Assembly (NCBI GenBank): GCA_005518205.2
Contig: RFFC02000036.1
Location: forward strand, 1 to 64,000
Reading direction: 5' to 3'
DNA: 64,000 nucleotides
Source: Hormoscilla sp. GUM202
GTDB lineage: Bacteria > Cyanobacteriota > Cyanobacteriia > Cyanobacteriales > Desertifilaceae
Below, piece after piece: positions 55,640 through 64,000 of the stretch. The notes below the pieces were generated by a model, which searched no databases, was not told where the DNA came from, and was given only the letters and a program-made list of their open reading frames with translations. Each line of letters opens with the position of its first letter. The first letter of the stretch is position 1. The position numbers and the translations under genes were made by a program.

Positions 55640-57700
55640 CTAAGTTCTATTTACAGAGAAAGCATAATTTCCATCGGGAAATCTAATGACAGGAACCCAG
55701 AAAGGTACTCCATCCCATCCTCGATTAATTCTATTTGGCAAATAATCTACTTTACCATTAAATTTAAATAAAAATAAGGCAAGGCAGTTTGGTTGTATGT
55801 TGAACCTAGAAGGGTTAAAACCACCAGGTAATACACTACTAATTCCTCTATAGTCTCTAGATTGATCTTTTTTACGATCTGAGCTACGAGTTACAACCAT
55901 TACTATCGCTTGATTGCTGTATTCTGGAATATTTCCTATTGACGATACAGCTTGTCTAATGAGATCGTCTTTCCAGGTTCCTCTAGATTCAGGAGAAGCA
56001 AATTTAAAATCTAGAAGATGTAGTAAGTCTTCAAAAGTTACAGAATATGGTGTCTGTTCATCAAAGGTAAAGAGGAGATTGTCAATCATTTCTGTCTGAT
56101 TTCCTAAAATATCGGGAGAAGAAATAGGAAGAGATGGAAAATAACTTTGCCCACCTAAATAAGTTACGATATCGACTGTGCTATCATCCAGAACGTTTCT
56201 TCTTGTAGGTCTAATATTCCTAGCCATCAATGGGATTACAGGAATTGCCTCATGGGAAACTCTACATTTTTCCCTCATTGCATTGTCTGTCCTGTGGATA
56301 TTACAAAATCTAATGCCAAGATGTTGAGGTAGATAAATGCGGATAGCAGGTAGCTCTGCATGTCTATAGCCATACATTCGTGCGTGCTGTAGTACGGTAT
56401 CAATTTGAGGATAAAGAGCATCCCTACCGTAATAAGTAACGAGCAAATTTTTGATCGTCACACCTCGACCTATTTTAGTTCCTCCAATGTACAGAGTATG
56501 CCGTCGTGATGGGTTAGGACTTACCCCTGCCCCTGTTCTTGCATTAATTTCAATAACTTCAGTGGAAGCAATCGCTCTCGCTGCTTCTGCAATTATCTCT
56601 TCAAATGCTGGAATATTTTCAAAAGTACGCTGCATGTCAGCATAAGCTTCTTCCAAACCTTCTCTAAAATTTTGAGATATTGAGTGTATAGAATTTCTAT
56701 TCGCTATTGTCAGTTCTACAGCTAGCAAATTCCTATACTCATCAACTAAACGAGCAGCCAATAAGTGATTGGCCTGTCTAAAGCTAGTGTGCAGCAAATA
56801 AGTATAGTTTTTAGTGCTACCCAAAAGCCGAAGAATTGCCGCTCCTACAAAAAATGCAAGTAAAGACCGAGCTAGAGTATCGGGAATAATATCACTATCT
56901 TGTAGGCTTGTGACATCAATTAATGGAACTACACGCACATGATTGGAGGTAGTAAAGTCTTCATCAGCAAAGAAATAATTCCCACCTACATACCCTGTTC
57001 CTGGAGTTGTAGGTACTACAAAATTAGGTCTAAAAGGATTGTCTCTATTTTGTAAGAGAAGCGCTTGAGGGGTTGCTGTTGTTTGTAGATATGCATAAGA
57101 AGCTAAAGTTTGTCTGAGTGTTGCAATTGCCTGATTTACGGAACTTGCAGGACGATTAGGATCGTTTATATTCGTATCTAGACTTGCTTGATCGGCCTCA
57201 TCATCTATAATCATGGTAGTCTGACTGTGCCAATATAATCGTCGAGTTAAATCAGTAACTTTCCTTAAAATTTTCGCATTTTTTGAGGAAACTAACGCTA
57301 GAGGCATAAATGAATTTGAGCCAGCATAGTTTTGGAAGTCCCTCTTTCCTAACACTTGAAAACCGTCTAGAGATCGTTGTATACGATCGAGAGTTTGATC
57401 ATAAATGTCCTTTAGATCGGAGGTCATTATGATAAAGTTTCGATAGCCATTATCTGCTGCTAAAGCAAGTGTTGTAATAATGACAGCCGTTTTCCCACTT
57501 TGAATATGCCCATAAATTAATCCCTGGGTTGAATTTGCTTGACCAGGGCTCGTACAGCGTTGAAGAATATCAGTTGCATCATGCAGTATGTTATCAAAAT
57601 CTTGGAAAGAAATATTTTCTTCCCTCTGCAAATATTCCCGTAAACTTGCGATATTGTTGCCTGGATTTGTTTTATTCATGACCAAAAACTGCAAAATCAA
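55640..57700 (-). CDS. Z1-domain ATPase (defence-associated)
   Basis: A 686-aa protein with a P-loop helicase-like N-terminal half: Walker A GHIQSGKTAVI at about 64-74, Walker B MIIDDEADQASLD near 165, motif III-like YLQTTATPQALLL near 208. The Z1 domain follows, with LYIGGTKIGRGVTIKNLLVTYYGR near 400. Z1 proteins are encoded with cytosine methyltransferases in restriction-like systems, often with MutL/MORC-type ATPases and PD-(D/E)XK nucleases (Iyer and colleagues' work on MORC origins). Here the cytosine methyltransferase gene is 45 bases upstream on the same strand. No MORC or nuclease partner is visible. ATG 57679 is an alternative start. Confidence 0.85.
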   Translation of the reverse strand: MILQFLVMNKTNPGNNIASLREYLQREENISFQDFDNILHDATDILQRCTSPGQANSTQGLIYGHIQSGKTAVIITTLALAADNGYRNFIIMTSDLKDIYDQTLDRIQRSLDGFQVLGKRDFQNYAGSNSFMPLALVSSKNAKILRKVTDLTRRLYWHSQTTMIIDDEADQASLDTNINDPNRPASSVNQAIATLRQTLASYAYLQTTATPQALLLQNRDNPFRPNFVVPTTPGTGYVGGNYFFADEDFTTSNHVRVVPLIDVTSLQDSDIIPDTLARSLLAFFVGAAILRLLGSTKNYTYLLHTSFRQANHLLAARLVDEYRNLLAVELTIANRNSIHSISQNFREGLEEAYADMQRTFENIPAFEEIIAEAARAIASTEVIEINARTGAGVSPNPSRRHTLYIGGTKIGRGVTIKNLLVTYYGRDALYPQIDTVLQHARMYGYRHAELPAIRIYLPQHLGIRFCNIHRTDNAMREKCRVSHEAIPVIPLMARNIRPTRRNVLDDSTVDIVTYLGGQSYFPSLPISSPDILGNQTEMIDNLLFTFDEQTPYSVTFEDLLHLLDFKFASPESRGTWKDDLIRQAVSSIGNIPEYSNQAIVMVVTRSSDRKKDQSRDYRGISSVLPGGFNPSRFNIQPNCLALFLFKFNGKVDYLPNRINRGWDGVPFWVPVIRFPDGNYAFSVNRT

Positions 57701-57744
57701 AAAAATCTGTTGTAAGCACCATAAAACACAATCTATATCTGTAG

Positions 57745-59142
57745 TTATAGCTTCAGAATATATTCTGCTATAGCTAGTGTTAAAAGAAAGCTAATTGCAT
57801 TGGCTAATTGCTGTTGTTTATGCATAATTCCACCTGGCAAAGAGTCATCTAAATTGCCGCAAAAAGTAAACCAATCGGGAAGTGACTGTAATCGAGCGGC
57901 TTCACGTAAAGACAAGCCCCTATCTTGTTCAGGATGAACTATCATGCTTTTTCGATAGTTTCCGATGGTAATAGAAGGCTCACACAACTTTAATCTTCTA
58001 TAAATATTGCTATGTGTTCTTGATATATCTCGGTAATTATTAATCATGTGCTGAATATTTTGCCAGTTACCACCTTGGGGTATATTTTTGTATCTGTTTA
58101 TTACATAATCTGCTTGGCGTGAAACTATATGTCCCTCGATTACGTCTCTAGGGGCCATTTCACGCATCCGCATTAAAAATGGATTTGCCTTTAATTTCTC
58201 TTCGTTTGGTTCTTGATATTTCTGAATTAGCCTACTTTCACCATTAGCGACTTCTGGTAAATCACAAATAGCCTCATCTACTGTTACATAATGTCTCTTA
58301 CCTAAAAATCCATGTGTTGGCTTTGGAAATGCACCCCATTCATCAAAGTCAGCAACGCTATAACCTAGACTTTTATGCAAGCCAAGCAGAAAGAAACGGT
58401 TTCTATGTTGTGGTACGCCATACCAAGCTGCATCCACGACCGCTGGGAAAAGAACATATCCAGCATCAATCATTTTTTGAGAGACATAATCCACCACGCC
58501 TATATCTTTTGCCCTTCTTTTGCTTGATTTCGGTGTCCAAAGTATTCCCTGTACGTTTTCCAAAAGAATAACTTTAGGCTCTAGTTCTATAGCGCATTTC
58601 ACAAAAATATCCACAAGTTTATTGTAGGGATTATCTGGACTCCAAGAATTTCTATTTGACTGTGAAAACCCCTGGCATGGAGGACCACCGATTAACAGAT
58701 CAACTCCCCCTTCTCGATCTACTACGTTTTTAATAATGTCTCGGCCATTTTGAGATTTCAAATCAATTGGAGAGAATTCTTTAGGACAGCAATCATTAGC
58801 TCGATTTTTTGCGTTTTCCTCAAAAAACTTATGGTTTTTTTCTAGGCTTTTAACATAAATTGGATTTATTTCGGCTGCACCAATCACCCGGAAACTTTTT
58901 TTTGAGTTGCTGGCCATTAAAAATCCCGTGCTCATTCCACCTGCGCCTGCAAACAGGTCAATGACTCGCAACTCATTGCGAGACTGAGTAAGACTGCCTA
59001 GTAAATTATTTTCTTTTAATAAATACTCAGAACCTTCCCTCTGCGCCAAAGATAAATTGAGCAGCTTATCCTGCTCATCGGATATCTTTATATTAGCTCT
59101 GTAACGAAGCCTTGAACCTGGACGACAAGCTGGTTTACGCAT
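57745..59142 (-). CDS. DNA (cytosine-5) methyltransferase of a Z1 system
   Basis: A 465-aa C5 methyltransferase. Motif I VIDLFAGAGGMSTGF near 60-74, catalytic GGPPCQGFSQSNRNSW with Cys156, ENVQG, and QHRNRFFLLG. Motif X is atypical: QQLANAISFLLTLAIAEYI in place of GNAVP. A 55-residue N-terminal extension precedes motif I. It forms a leftward operon with the Z1 ATPase. AT-rich composition differs from the housekeeping genes, which supports acquisition as a defence module. Confidence 0.9.
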   Translation of the reverse strand: MRKPACRPGSRLRYRANIKISDEQDKLLNLSLAQREGSEYLLKENNLLGSLTQSRNELRVIDLFAGAGGMSTGFLMASNSKKSFRVIGAAEINPIYVKSLEKNHKFFEENAKNRANDCCPKEFSPIDLKSQNGRDIIKNVVDREGGVDLLIGGPPCQGFSQSNRNSWSPDNPYNKLVDIFVKCAIELEPKVILLENVQGILWTPKSSKRRAKDIGVVDYVSQKMIDAGYVLFPAVVDAAWYGVPQHRNRFFLLGLHKSLGYSVADFDEWGAFPKPTHGFLGKRHYVTVDEAICDLPEVANGESRLIQKYQEPNEEKLKANPFLMRMREMAPRDVIEGHIVSRQADYVINRYKNIPQGGNWQNIQHMINNYRDISRTHSNIYRRLKLCEPSITIGNYRKSMIVHPEQDRGLSLREAARLQSLPDWFTFCGNLDDSLPGGIMHKQQQLANAISFLLTLAIAEYILKL

Positions 59143-60123
59143 TGATAACTGTCAGAATAATTACGTGTTTACAATACATCGATACTAATTATACAGTTGG
59201 CAGTGGATTTTTTCCACCCAAAAGCACAAAGCCGTATTAGTGGAGTTGCCTCAAATGCCGCACCAGCTTATTGCCGGTGGATATCTTGTGCATGAACAGT
59301 ATGCCGCTAAGGTGGGATAAATCCCTCTGGCTTTTTTGCCAATCTACATAAACACCCTCAAGGTCATATTATACGGAATTTTTCCATAATGCATCCTGAT
59401 TCGGGAGCTTATACAGATTTCATCCCCTAGCATAACACGCTCCTGTGCCTTGGTAGCCGAAATTATGTTAACTTTTGTTAAATTTATGAAACCCTCTCCC
59501 AGAAATAGATTCAGCTATTAGACATTTTTTAACATCGGCTGGGCCTCTTTGTGCCTACCTACTTATCTTGTACCGATCGCCCCGATCCCTTTCTGTTCTC
59601 ATATCGATATCCAGTCTGTATCGGTGTGGTGGCGATCGCTCTGCCCGCCAGTCGTTCTCCTCATGGCTACCCAAGAGCCACCAAGCGTCAAAAGCCGAAA
59701 TTGCCGTCTTGGTGGAGTTGCCTCAAATGCCGCACCAGCCTATTGCCGGTGGAGAGCTTGTACATGAATAGTATGTTGTTAATGTGGTCCAAATCCCTCT
59801 GGCTTTTTTGCCAATCTACATAAACACTCCTCTTGGTCATGTTATATGGAATTTTTCCATCTAGCATCCCGATCGGGATCTTATACAGATTTCATTGCCT
59901 AGGATAACACCCTCCCGTGCCCAGGTAGCTAATGACAAGAAAAACCCAGTCCCTCCGTCACTGGGAAAAGTTCTTAAAAAATCTTGTCTAGCATCAAGAG
60001 CGGGTTGGCGATCGCCTCTGCCTTTTGGCGTCCTTCTCGCAGCACTGACTCTAGATATCCCTTTGAGGCCATTATGCGATCGTATTTTTCTTGAATTGGC
60101 TGCAACGCCTGAATATCACATTA
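59143..60123. other. gene-poor stretch with a diverged direct repeat
   Basis: Nearly 1 kb without an intact gene. Two copies of a block of about 235 bases (59220-59455 and 59692-59930, offset 472) share TGGAGTTGCCTCAAATGCCG and TTTGCCAATCTACATAAACA. In each, a short frame reads VLVELPQMPHQ(L/P)IAGG(Y/E)LVHE. The source gene is not recognised. Confidence 0.6.
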
Positions 60124-60459
60124 TTACTTGACCGCAAAACCATCATATTGACGCATCAAGGGAGAGTGATAAGCCAGCACAATATCTTCCCGGGGAATGC
60201 CGCGATATAAAAGCTCATTTGCAACACCCACCTCAGTTCCGTCATATTGAATCCAGATTTTATCCCCTTCGATATCCATGTGGATTAATGCTCCATACAC
60301 GCGCCGTTCCTCAAGCCAGCCCGTGCGGAGTAGTTGATAGCGATCGCGATCGGCATCAAACATCAATTTCATTTGAATGTCACCGTAGGCAGGCTTCATC
60401 TGGCTATGTGCCGTCATAATCTCTTGAATAATCTGCCGATAACCTTTTATTTTATCCAT
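60124..60459 (-). CDS. xisI: XisI-family protein
   Basis: A 111-aa protein matching XisI, named from the fdxN element excision control genes of Anabaena. MDKIKGYRQIIQEIMTAHSQ, YQLLRTGW, and GVANELLYRGIPREDIVLAYHSP are typical. It seems intact. Its partner xisH overlaps the start but is broken. Outside heterocyst formers the XisH/XisI pair occurs in many copies with no known excision role, and the XisH fold is nuclease-like. Confidence 0.88.
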   Translation of the reverse strand: MDKIKGYRQIIQEIMTAHSQMKPAYGDIQMKLMFDADRDRYQLLRTGWLEERRVYGALIHMDIEGDKIWIQYDGTEVGVANELLYRGIPREDIVLAYHSPLMRQYDGFAVK

Positions 60460-60851
60460 TGCAGACCTCCATTTTTGATAGTATAAACCAAAAGCAAAAT
60501 TTGCTGTTTTTGAATAATTTCTTCTACAAATATGAGCCGAAAAAATTGCTCATAAGTTTGGCTGGGTACAGCTAAGTAAAGCCTTCTATCAGCATCTCGA
60601 GCATTCAGGGCATGACGGTAGTTTATATTGACCTACAGCGGTATGAAATTCAGAAATGGCTGAAGGTTGCGTAAAGCTTTTGACCTCTACGGCAATTCTT
60701 TCTGAATTTCGTTGGGCAGCGAGTAAGCGTTCAGCGGTCTATTTGCATTTGCACATCACCATAATCCACCGGAAACGGATCGTGAGTAATTTGCCATCCT
60801 GAGTGCGATCGGGGCTGTTTTAACAACATCATGAAACAGGTCTTTGGCCAT
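60447..60851 (-). pseudogene. xisH: xisH, frameshifted
   Basis: Leftward pieces in three frames spell XisH: MAKDLFHDVVKTA, then WQITHDPFPVDYGDVQMQID, then AAERLLAAQRNSERIAVEVK and SFTQPSAISEFHTAVGQY, then NYRHALNARDADRRLYLAVP and TYEQFFRLIFVEEIIQKQQ, ending inside xisI. At least three indels separate the pieces. The PD-(D/E)XK-like VEVK remains. The natural overlap with xisI is preserved. Confidence 0.82.
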
Positions 60852-60997
60852 ACGTCATTTACCTCACAATCTCAAGGTTTCCTTCTACATTCACCTCCAC
60901 GATCGCCATCCTATTGTTGCCAAATATATTCACCACTTATCCCTCCAAATAGATTCAGCTAATCCTGTTGAGATTATTCGCAATAGCGATCGCCTGC

Positions 60998-61342
60998 TCA
61001 TGGCGATCGAGCAGGACGCACAACGCGAATCAGCTTGCCTTGCAAATCAGATTCTACTATAATCGCAATGTGGATTCGGTTAGCTAGCGCCTCCCAATCG
61101 CGATCGTTAGTACAGGCGATGATGCCAGCATGAACGGGCTGTATGCGGTGCAACCGAAAGAAATCTTTACGATTCTGGGTAATAACGGCTCGTTTGGAGC
61201 TAGTTGCAAAAGCTAACACATCCCGGTCAGAAATTCTCTGATTTGCTTTGCCTGCTTCTTGAACAGTCAAAACATCGTGTCGCCATCGTAGAAATTCGAC
61301 TACAGGATAGGGATATTCCTCATCGGCATAGAGACGTGCCAT
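60998..61342 (-). CDS. DUF5615 PIN-like toxin, second pair
   Basis: A 114-aa protein starting MARLYADEEYPYPVVEFLRW, with SDRDVLAFATSSKRAVITQN and DFFRLHRI as PIN-like acidic blocks. Predicted RNase toxin. The DUF433 gene lies three bases upstream. Sequence differs widely from the pair at 10702-11347, so it is not a recent duplicate. Confidence 0.75.
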   Translation of the reverse strand: MARLYADEEYPYPVVEFLRWRHDVLTVQEAGKANQRISDRDVLAFATSSKRAVITQNRKDFFRLHRIQPVHAGIIACTNDRDWEALANRIHIAIIVESDLQGKLIRVVRPARSP

Positions 61343-61345
61343 CCG

Positions 61346-61687
61346 CTACAACTCCTCATACATCACTTCATCGTTTTCGGCGATCGCCGTTTCAATTTCA
61401 TCGGGGAAAGCTTCAGCATAAGCCCAGGCATTAGCAAGATCGGTAGCCGATAGAGATGGATAACTGGTGAGTAAGTCCGCTTCGCTATAGCTAAGGCGAC
61501 TAGCTTCCACGAGTCCCCAAACAGTGATGCGGGTTCCAGCAATACAGGCACTACCACCACAAACACCAGGCGTTTTTTCAATACCTCGTCCCAAGGTGAT
61601 TTTGCCTTGAGATAGGAGTTGAACGACTTGAGCTTTTTCGTCGTCAGAGAGTGCTAGCAGTTGAGGCTCTAATTCTTTCAGCTTCAT
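61346..61687 (-). CDS. DUF433 antitoxin, second pair
   Basis: A 113-aa protein. After an N-terminal helical stretch (LEPQLLALSDDEKAQVVQLL) comes the DUF433 signature TPGVCGGSACIAGTRITVWGL and YPSLSATDLANAWAYAE. The ATG at 61687 (MKLKELEPQ) is preferred over one 24 bases upstream. Likely antitoxin and autorepressor for the adjacent DUF5615 toxin. Confidence 0.75.
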   Translation of the reverse strand: MKLKELEPQLLALSDDEKAQVVQLLSQGKITLGRGIEKTPGVCGGSACIAGTRITVWGLVEASRLSYSEADLLTSYPSLSATDLANAWAYAEAFPDEIETAIAENDEVMYEEL

Positions 61688-61724
61688 GGCAAACAATGAA
61701 TTGCGGCACACTTACTATTTGATG

Positions 61725-61892
61725 GTTCCCAGGCTGAGCCTAGGAACCAGGGAGAGGTAGGATCGTAGGATATCTCTCGTTGGCAGGTTCTACCTGCCAA
61801 TGCTGTTTTTGAGGCTCTGCCTCCCGTGTCATTAACCAACAGGAGGCAGAGCCTCTGTTGACGGTTCCCAGGCAGAGCCTAGGAACCAGGAA
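61725..61892. repeat. GAGGCTCTGCCTCC repeat module, third copy
   Basis: GGTTCCCAGGCTGAGCCTAGGAACC, GGCAGGTTCTACCTGCC, GAGGCTCTGCCTCC and its inverted partner GGAGGCAGAGCCTC. Same module as 52703-53012. It lies between the toxin-antitoxin pair and a MITE. Confidence 0.75.
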
Positions 61893-61900
61893 AATTTATA

Positions 61901-62046
61901 GGGTGCATCTCTAAGAGCGCAAAAATATTAATGTCGTAGGTTGGGTTGAGGCACGAAACCCAACCCGCGAGATGTTGTTAGCTTTGCGCTTGTTGGGTTT
62001 CCTAACGTCAACCCAACCTACGAATGTCATGCATTGAGATGCACCC
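61901..62046. mobile_element. MITE with ISKra4-like ends
   Basis: 146 bp with inverted ends GGGTGCATCTC, close to the GGGTGCATCCCA ends of the ISKra4-type elements. Flanks AATTTATA (61893-61900) and AATTTCTA (62047-62054) agree at 7 of 8 bases, the 8-bp duplication size of that IS. Inside, GTAGGTTGGGTTGA pairs with its complement over a long stem. Confidence 0.8.
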
Positions 62047-62147
62047 AATTTCTAGCCCCTGCGCAGCGGAGGGGGCCCTGCGCGTGGGCTTTGTTTGTGT
62101 AGCCCGACCCTTTAGGGTTTAGGGTTGGGGTATGCAGTGTGCGGTAG

Positions 62148-63632
62148 CTAACCCTTAAGTTTTTTACCCAACAACTGATTAGTCAACTTAGGATCGGCGC
62201 GACCGCTAGTTTTCTTCATCACCTGTCCGACAAAGAAACCTTGCAGCTTAGTTTTACCCTTGCGATACTGTTCCAGTTCCTTGGGATGACTAGCGATCGC
62301 TTCATCTATAATAGCTTCCAGAGCACTTGGGTCGGAAATTTGGATTAAACCCTTACTTTCCACCAGCTCCTTCGGCGACCCTCCTTTTGATAAGATGTCG
62401 GGCAAGATGTCTTTGGCAATTTTGCTGCTGATGGTTTTATCTTCAATCAGCTTTACCATCTCCGCTAGGGCCTCGGGGGTAATGGCAATGTCAGTAATGC
62501 TGAGTTTATTCGCATTCAAATAGGCCGCAATGTCCCCCATCACCCAGTTTGCTGCTTGCTTGGGATTAGCATTGGCAGCGACGGCGGCTTCAAAATATTC
62601 CGCCACCGCCCGATCGTCCGTCAGCACCCGGGCGTCGTAAGCAGAAAGTTCCAGTTTACTTTCATAGCGATCGCGTTTTTGGGCGGGCAGTTCCGGCAAT
62701 TGGGATTTCCATGCTGCCAGTTGTTCTTTCGATACTTCAATGGGGGGCAAGTCCGGTTCCGGGAAGTAGCGATAGTCGCTAGAACCTTCCTTGCTGCGCA
62801 TGCTAATAGTCTGTTGAGAACCTTCTTCCCAGAGGCGAGTCTCTTGGACGATTTTCTCCCCTGCTTCTATCGCTACAATTTGCCGCTCAATTTCATAGTC
62901 TATCGCCCGTCCGATGGCATTAAAGGAGTTCATATTTTTAATTTCCACCTTCGTGCCAAATTCCTCTTGACCCACAGGACGAACCGAAATATTCACATCG
63001 CAGCGGAGGGAACCTTCTTGCATATTACCATCGCTAACCCCCAGGTAACGCATAATCCGACGCAGTTCTTGTGCGTACTCAGCAGCTTCCTGTCCCGATC
63101 GCATATCCGGTTCGGAGACAATTTCTATAAGGGCCACCCCGGCGCGGTTATAGTCTACCAGAGAATAGGTCGAACCCGAAAGGCGATCGCTGCCGCCATG
63201 GACCAACTTTCCGGCATCTTCCTCCATGTGGAGGCGAGTAATGCCAATCTTTTTGCGAACGGGGTTGCCATCAGCATCCGTCAGTTCAATTTCCAGCCAA
63301 CCACGTTCCGCGATCGGGAGATCGTACTGAGAAATCTGGTAATTCTTCGGCAGATCTGGATAGAAATATTGCTTGCGATCGAACTTGCTGTATTTAGCAA
63401 TCTCGCAATTGAGCGCCAAACCCGCCTTCACCGCATATTCCAGAACCTTTTCGTTCAGGACGGGAAGGACTCCGGGCATTCCCATACAGATCGGGTCAAT
63501 ATTGGTGTTAGGAGTAGCCCCAAATTCCGTCGAAGAATTGGAGAAAATCTTGGTTTTGGTACTCAGTTGACAGTGAGTTTCCAAACCAATAATCGCTTCG
63601 TACTGAGTTTTAACCGGTGCAGCAGTAGTCAT
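62148..63632 (-). CDS. gatB: aspartyl/glutamyl-tRNA amidotransferase subunit B
   Basis: A 494-aa subunit that binds mischarged Glu-tRNA(Gln) or Asp-tRNA(Asn) and catalyses amidation with GatA and Gat[21 protein letters not shown] near the start, [41 protein letters not shown] and the YqeY-like tail ending [20 protein letters not shown] are standard. The full length is present. A diverged duplicate of its 3' end lies at 53041-53216. Confidence 0.95.
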   Translation of the reverse strand: MTTAAPVKTQYEAIIGLETHCQLSTKTKIFSNSSTEFGATPNTNIDPICMGMPGVLPVLNEKVLEYAVKAGLALNCEIAKYSKFDRKQYFYPDLPKNYQISQYDLPIAERGWLEIELTDADGNPVRKKIGITRLHMEEDAGKLVHGGSDRLSGSTYSLVDYNRAGVALIEIVSEPDMRSGQEAAEYAQELRRIMRYLGVSDGNMQEGSLRCDVNISVRPVGQEEFGTKVEIKNMNSFNAIGRAIDYEIERQIVAIEAGEKIVQETRLWEEGSQQTISMRSKEGSSDYRYFPEPDLPPIEVSKEQLAAWKSQLPELPAQKRDRYESKLELSAYDARVLTDDRAVAEYFEAAVAANANPKQAANWVMGDIAAYLNANKLSITDIAITPEALAEMVKLIEDKTISSKIAKDILPDILSKGGSPKELVESKGLIQISDPSALEAIIDEAIASHPKELEQYRKGKTKLQGFFVGQVMKKTSGRADPKLTNQLLGKKLKG

Positions 63633-64000
63633 AAAGTCAATGATTGCAACTGAGCAGTGCTTCCTATTATAACATTTTGGCCGATGGGTCGGATTTATTC
63701 ATACACCATTCTCAACTAGAGGATCCGCCTCAAGAGCGCGTTCCCAGGGGTCGCCTGTGGGAACGAGGGTAAAAAACACTTTATCCACAAGGCTTTCAGT
63801 CGGTTGAAAACCGACTTTAGCTATTAGCCGTGGGTTTTAACCCACGGCGGGCCAGGAGGCTAATCGACAATGGTGCAAGATGTCAGATTTATGCAGTTTC
63901 ATAGGGCGCGATCGGGACGGGACTACCGGTCGATCGCCTGCCATTCGGTGACCCCCGATCGCATTATATCTCCAAATCCTGGTTACCGAGGATCTATTAT
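63633..64000. other. gatB upstream region
   Basis: About 370 bases to the window end. It holds the gatB promoter, a GTTCCCAGGGGTCGCCTGTGG-type inverted repeat near 63741-63767, and a repeat at 63791-63853. No further gene is visible. Confidence 0.5.
63791..63853. repeat. CGGTTGAAAACCG / GTGGGTTTTAACCCAC repeat
   Basis: Two palindromes joined by ACTTTAGCTATTAGCC. It is an inverted relative of 44031-44097 and shares GCTAATAGCTAAAGTCGGTT with 10622-10642. Confidence 0.75.

Noticed and set aside
60124-60851. xisH/xisI as evidence for a nearby programmed excision element
   Set aside because: No recombinase gene or paired attachment sites were found; these genes are common in cyanobacteria outside such elements.
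62556-63653. 365-codon rightward frame opposite gatB
   Set aside because: It lies fully antisense to a well-conserved gene and has no recognisable domain.

Overview
The window is cyanobacterial chromosome. The evidence is the very frequent GCGATCGC/CGATCG octamers (HIP1-like), photosynthesis genes (a psbP-type lipoprotein, psbY, a heme oxygenase for bilin synthesis), cyanobacterial families (TIGR02652, xisH/xisI, CobW) and the pilMNOQ type IV pilus operon. The heavy load of insertion sequences, MITEs, hairpin repeats and decaying genes suggests a large, repeat-rich genome such as a filamentous cyanobacterium; the species cannot be named from this sequence alone.

Layout. 0-3 kb: psbP-type lipoprotein, then a damaged restriction-modification locus (a cytosine methyltransferase with a frameshift in a C-run, a broken nuclease, fused toxin/antitoxin remnants). 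3-8 kb: Na+/solute symporter with its small DUF4212 subunit, an IS-split PLP-decarboxylase remnant, ho1. 8-11.5 kb: a broken tyrosinase/RTX gene and a DUF433/DUF5615 toxin-antitoxin pair. 11.6-14.3 kb: housekeeping genes (GNAT, rph, adk, CobO-like). 14.4-22 kb: a leftward operon of a thymidylate-synthase-like protein, a dCMP deaminase, an unrecognised protein of about 655 aa cut by an ISKra4-type element, and two SAM methyltransferases. I cannot assign this operon to a known pathway. 22-29 kb: small proteins, a flavoprotein, a CobD-like aminotransferase, HU and an RTX protein. 29.4-36.1 kb: folC-pilM-pilN-pilO-pilQ. 36-40.3 kb: IS630, psbY, a gamma-carbonic-anhydrase-like protein, IS982. 40.4-44.6 kb: a four-gene rightward cluster, tRNA-Lys and ssb. 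45-47 kb: a single ORF fusing the front of MreB to the back of MreC, then mreD. 47-52 kb: dtd, cobW, argJ and a methyltransferase. 52.5-59.1 kb: a defence-like island with a beta-class methyltransferase, its nuclease gene split by a MITE, and a Z1-domain ATPase beside a second cytosine methyltransferase. 59-64 kb: decayed repeats, xisI with a broken xisH, a second DUF433/DUF5615 pair, and gatB.

Mobile DNA explains much of the damage. Two near-identical ISKra4-type elements have 8-bp target duplications. An IS982 element and two MITEs share its ends. A second MITE family makes 9-bp target duplications. A third MITE has ISKra4-like ends. Because the target duplications survive, the two split genes in the operon and the defence island can be rebuilt in frame. 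The strongest anomalies are the mreB-mreC fusion, the unassigned nucleotide/methyltransferase operon, and several restriction or toxin-antitoxin loci caught in different stages of decay.
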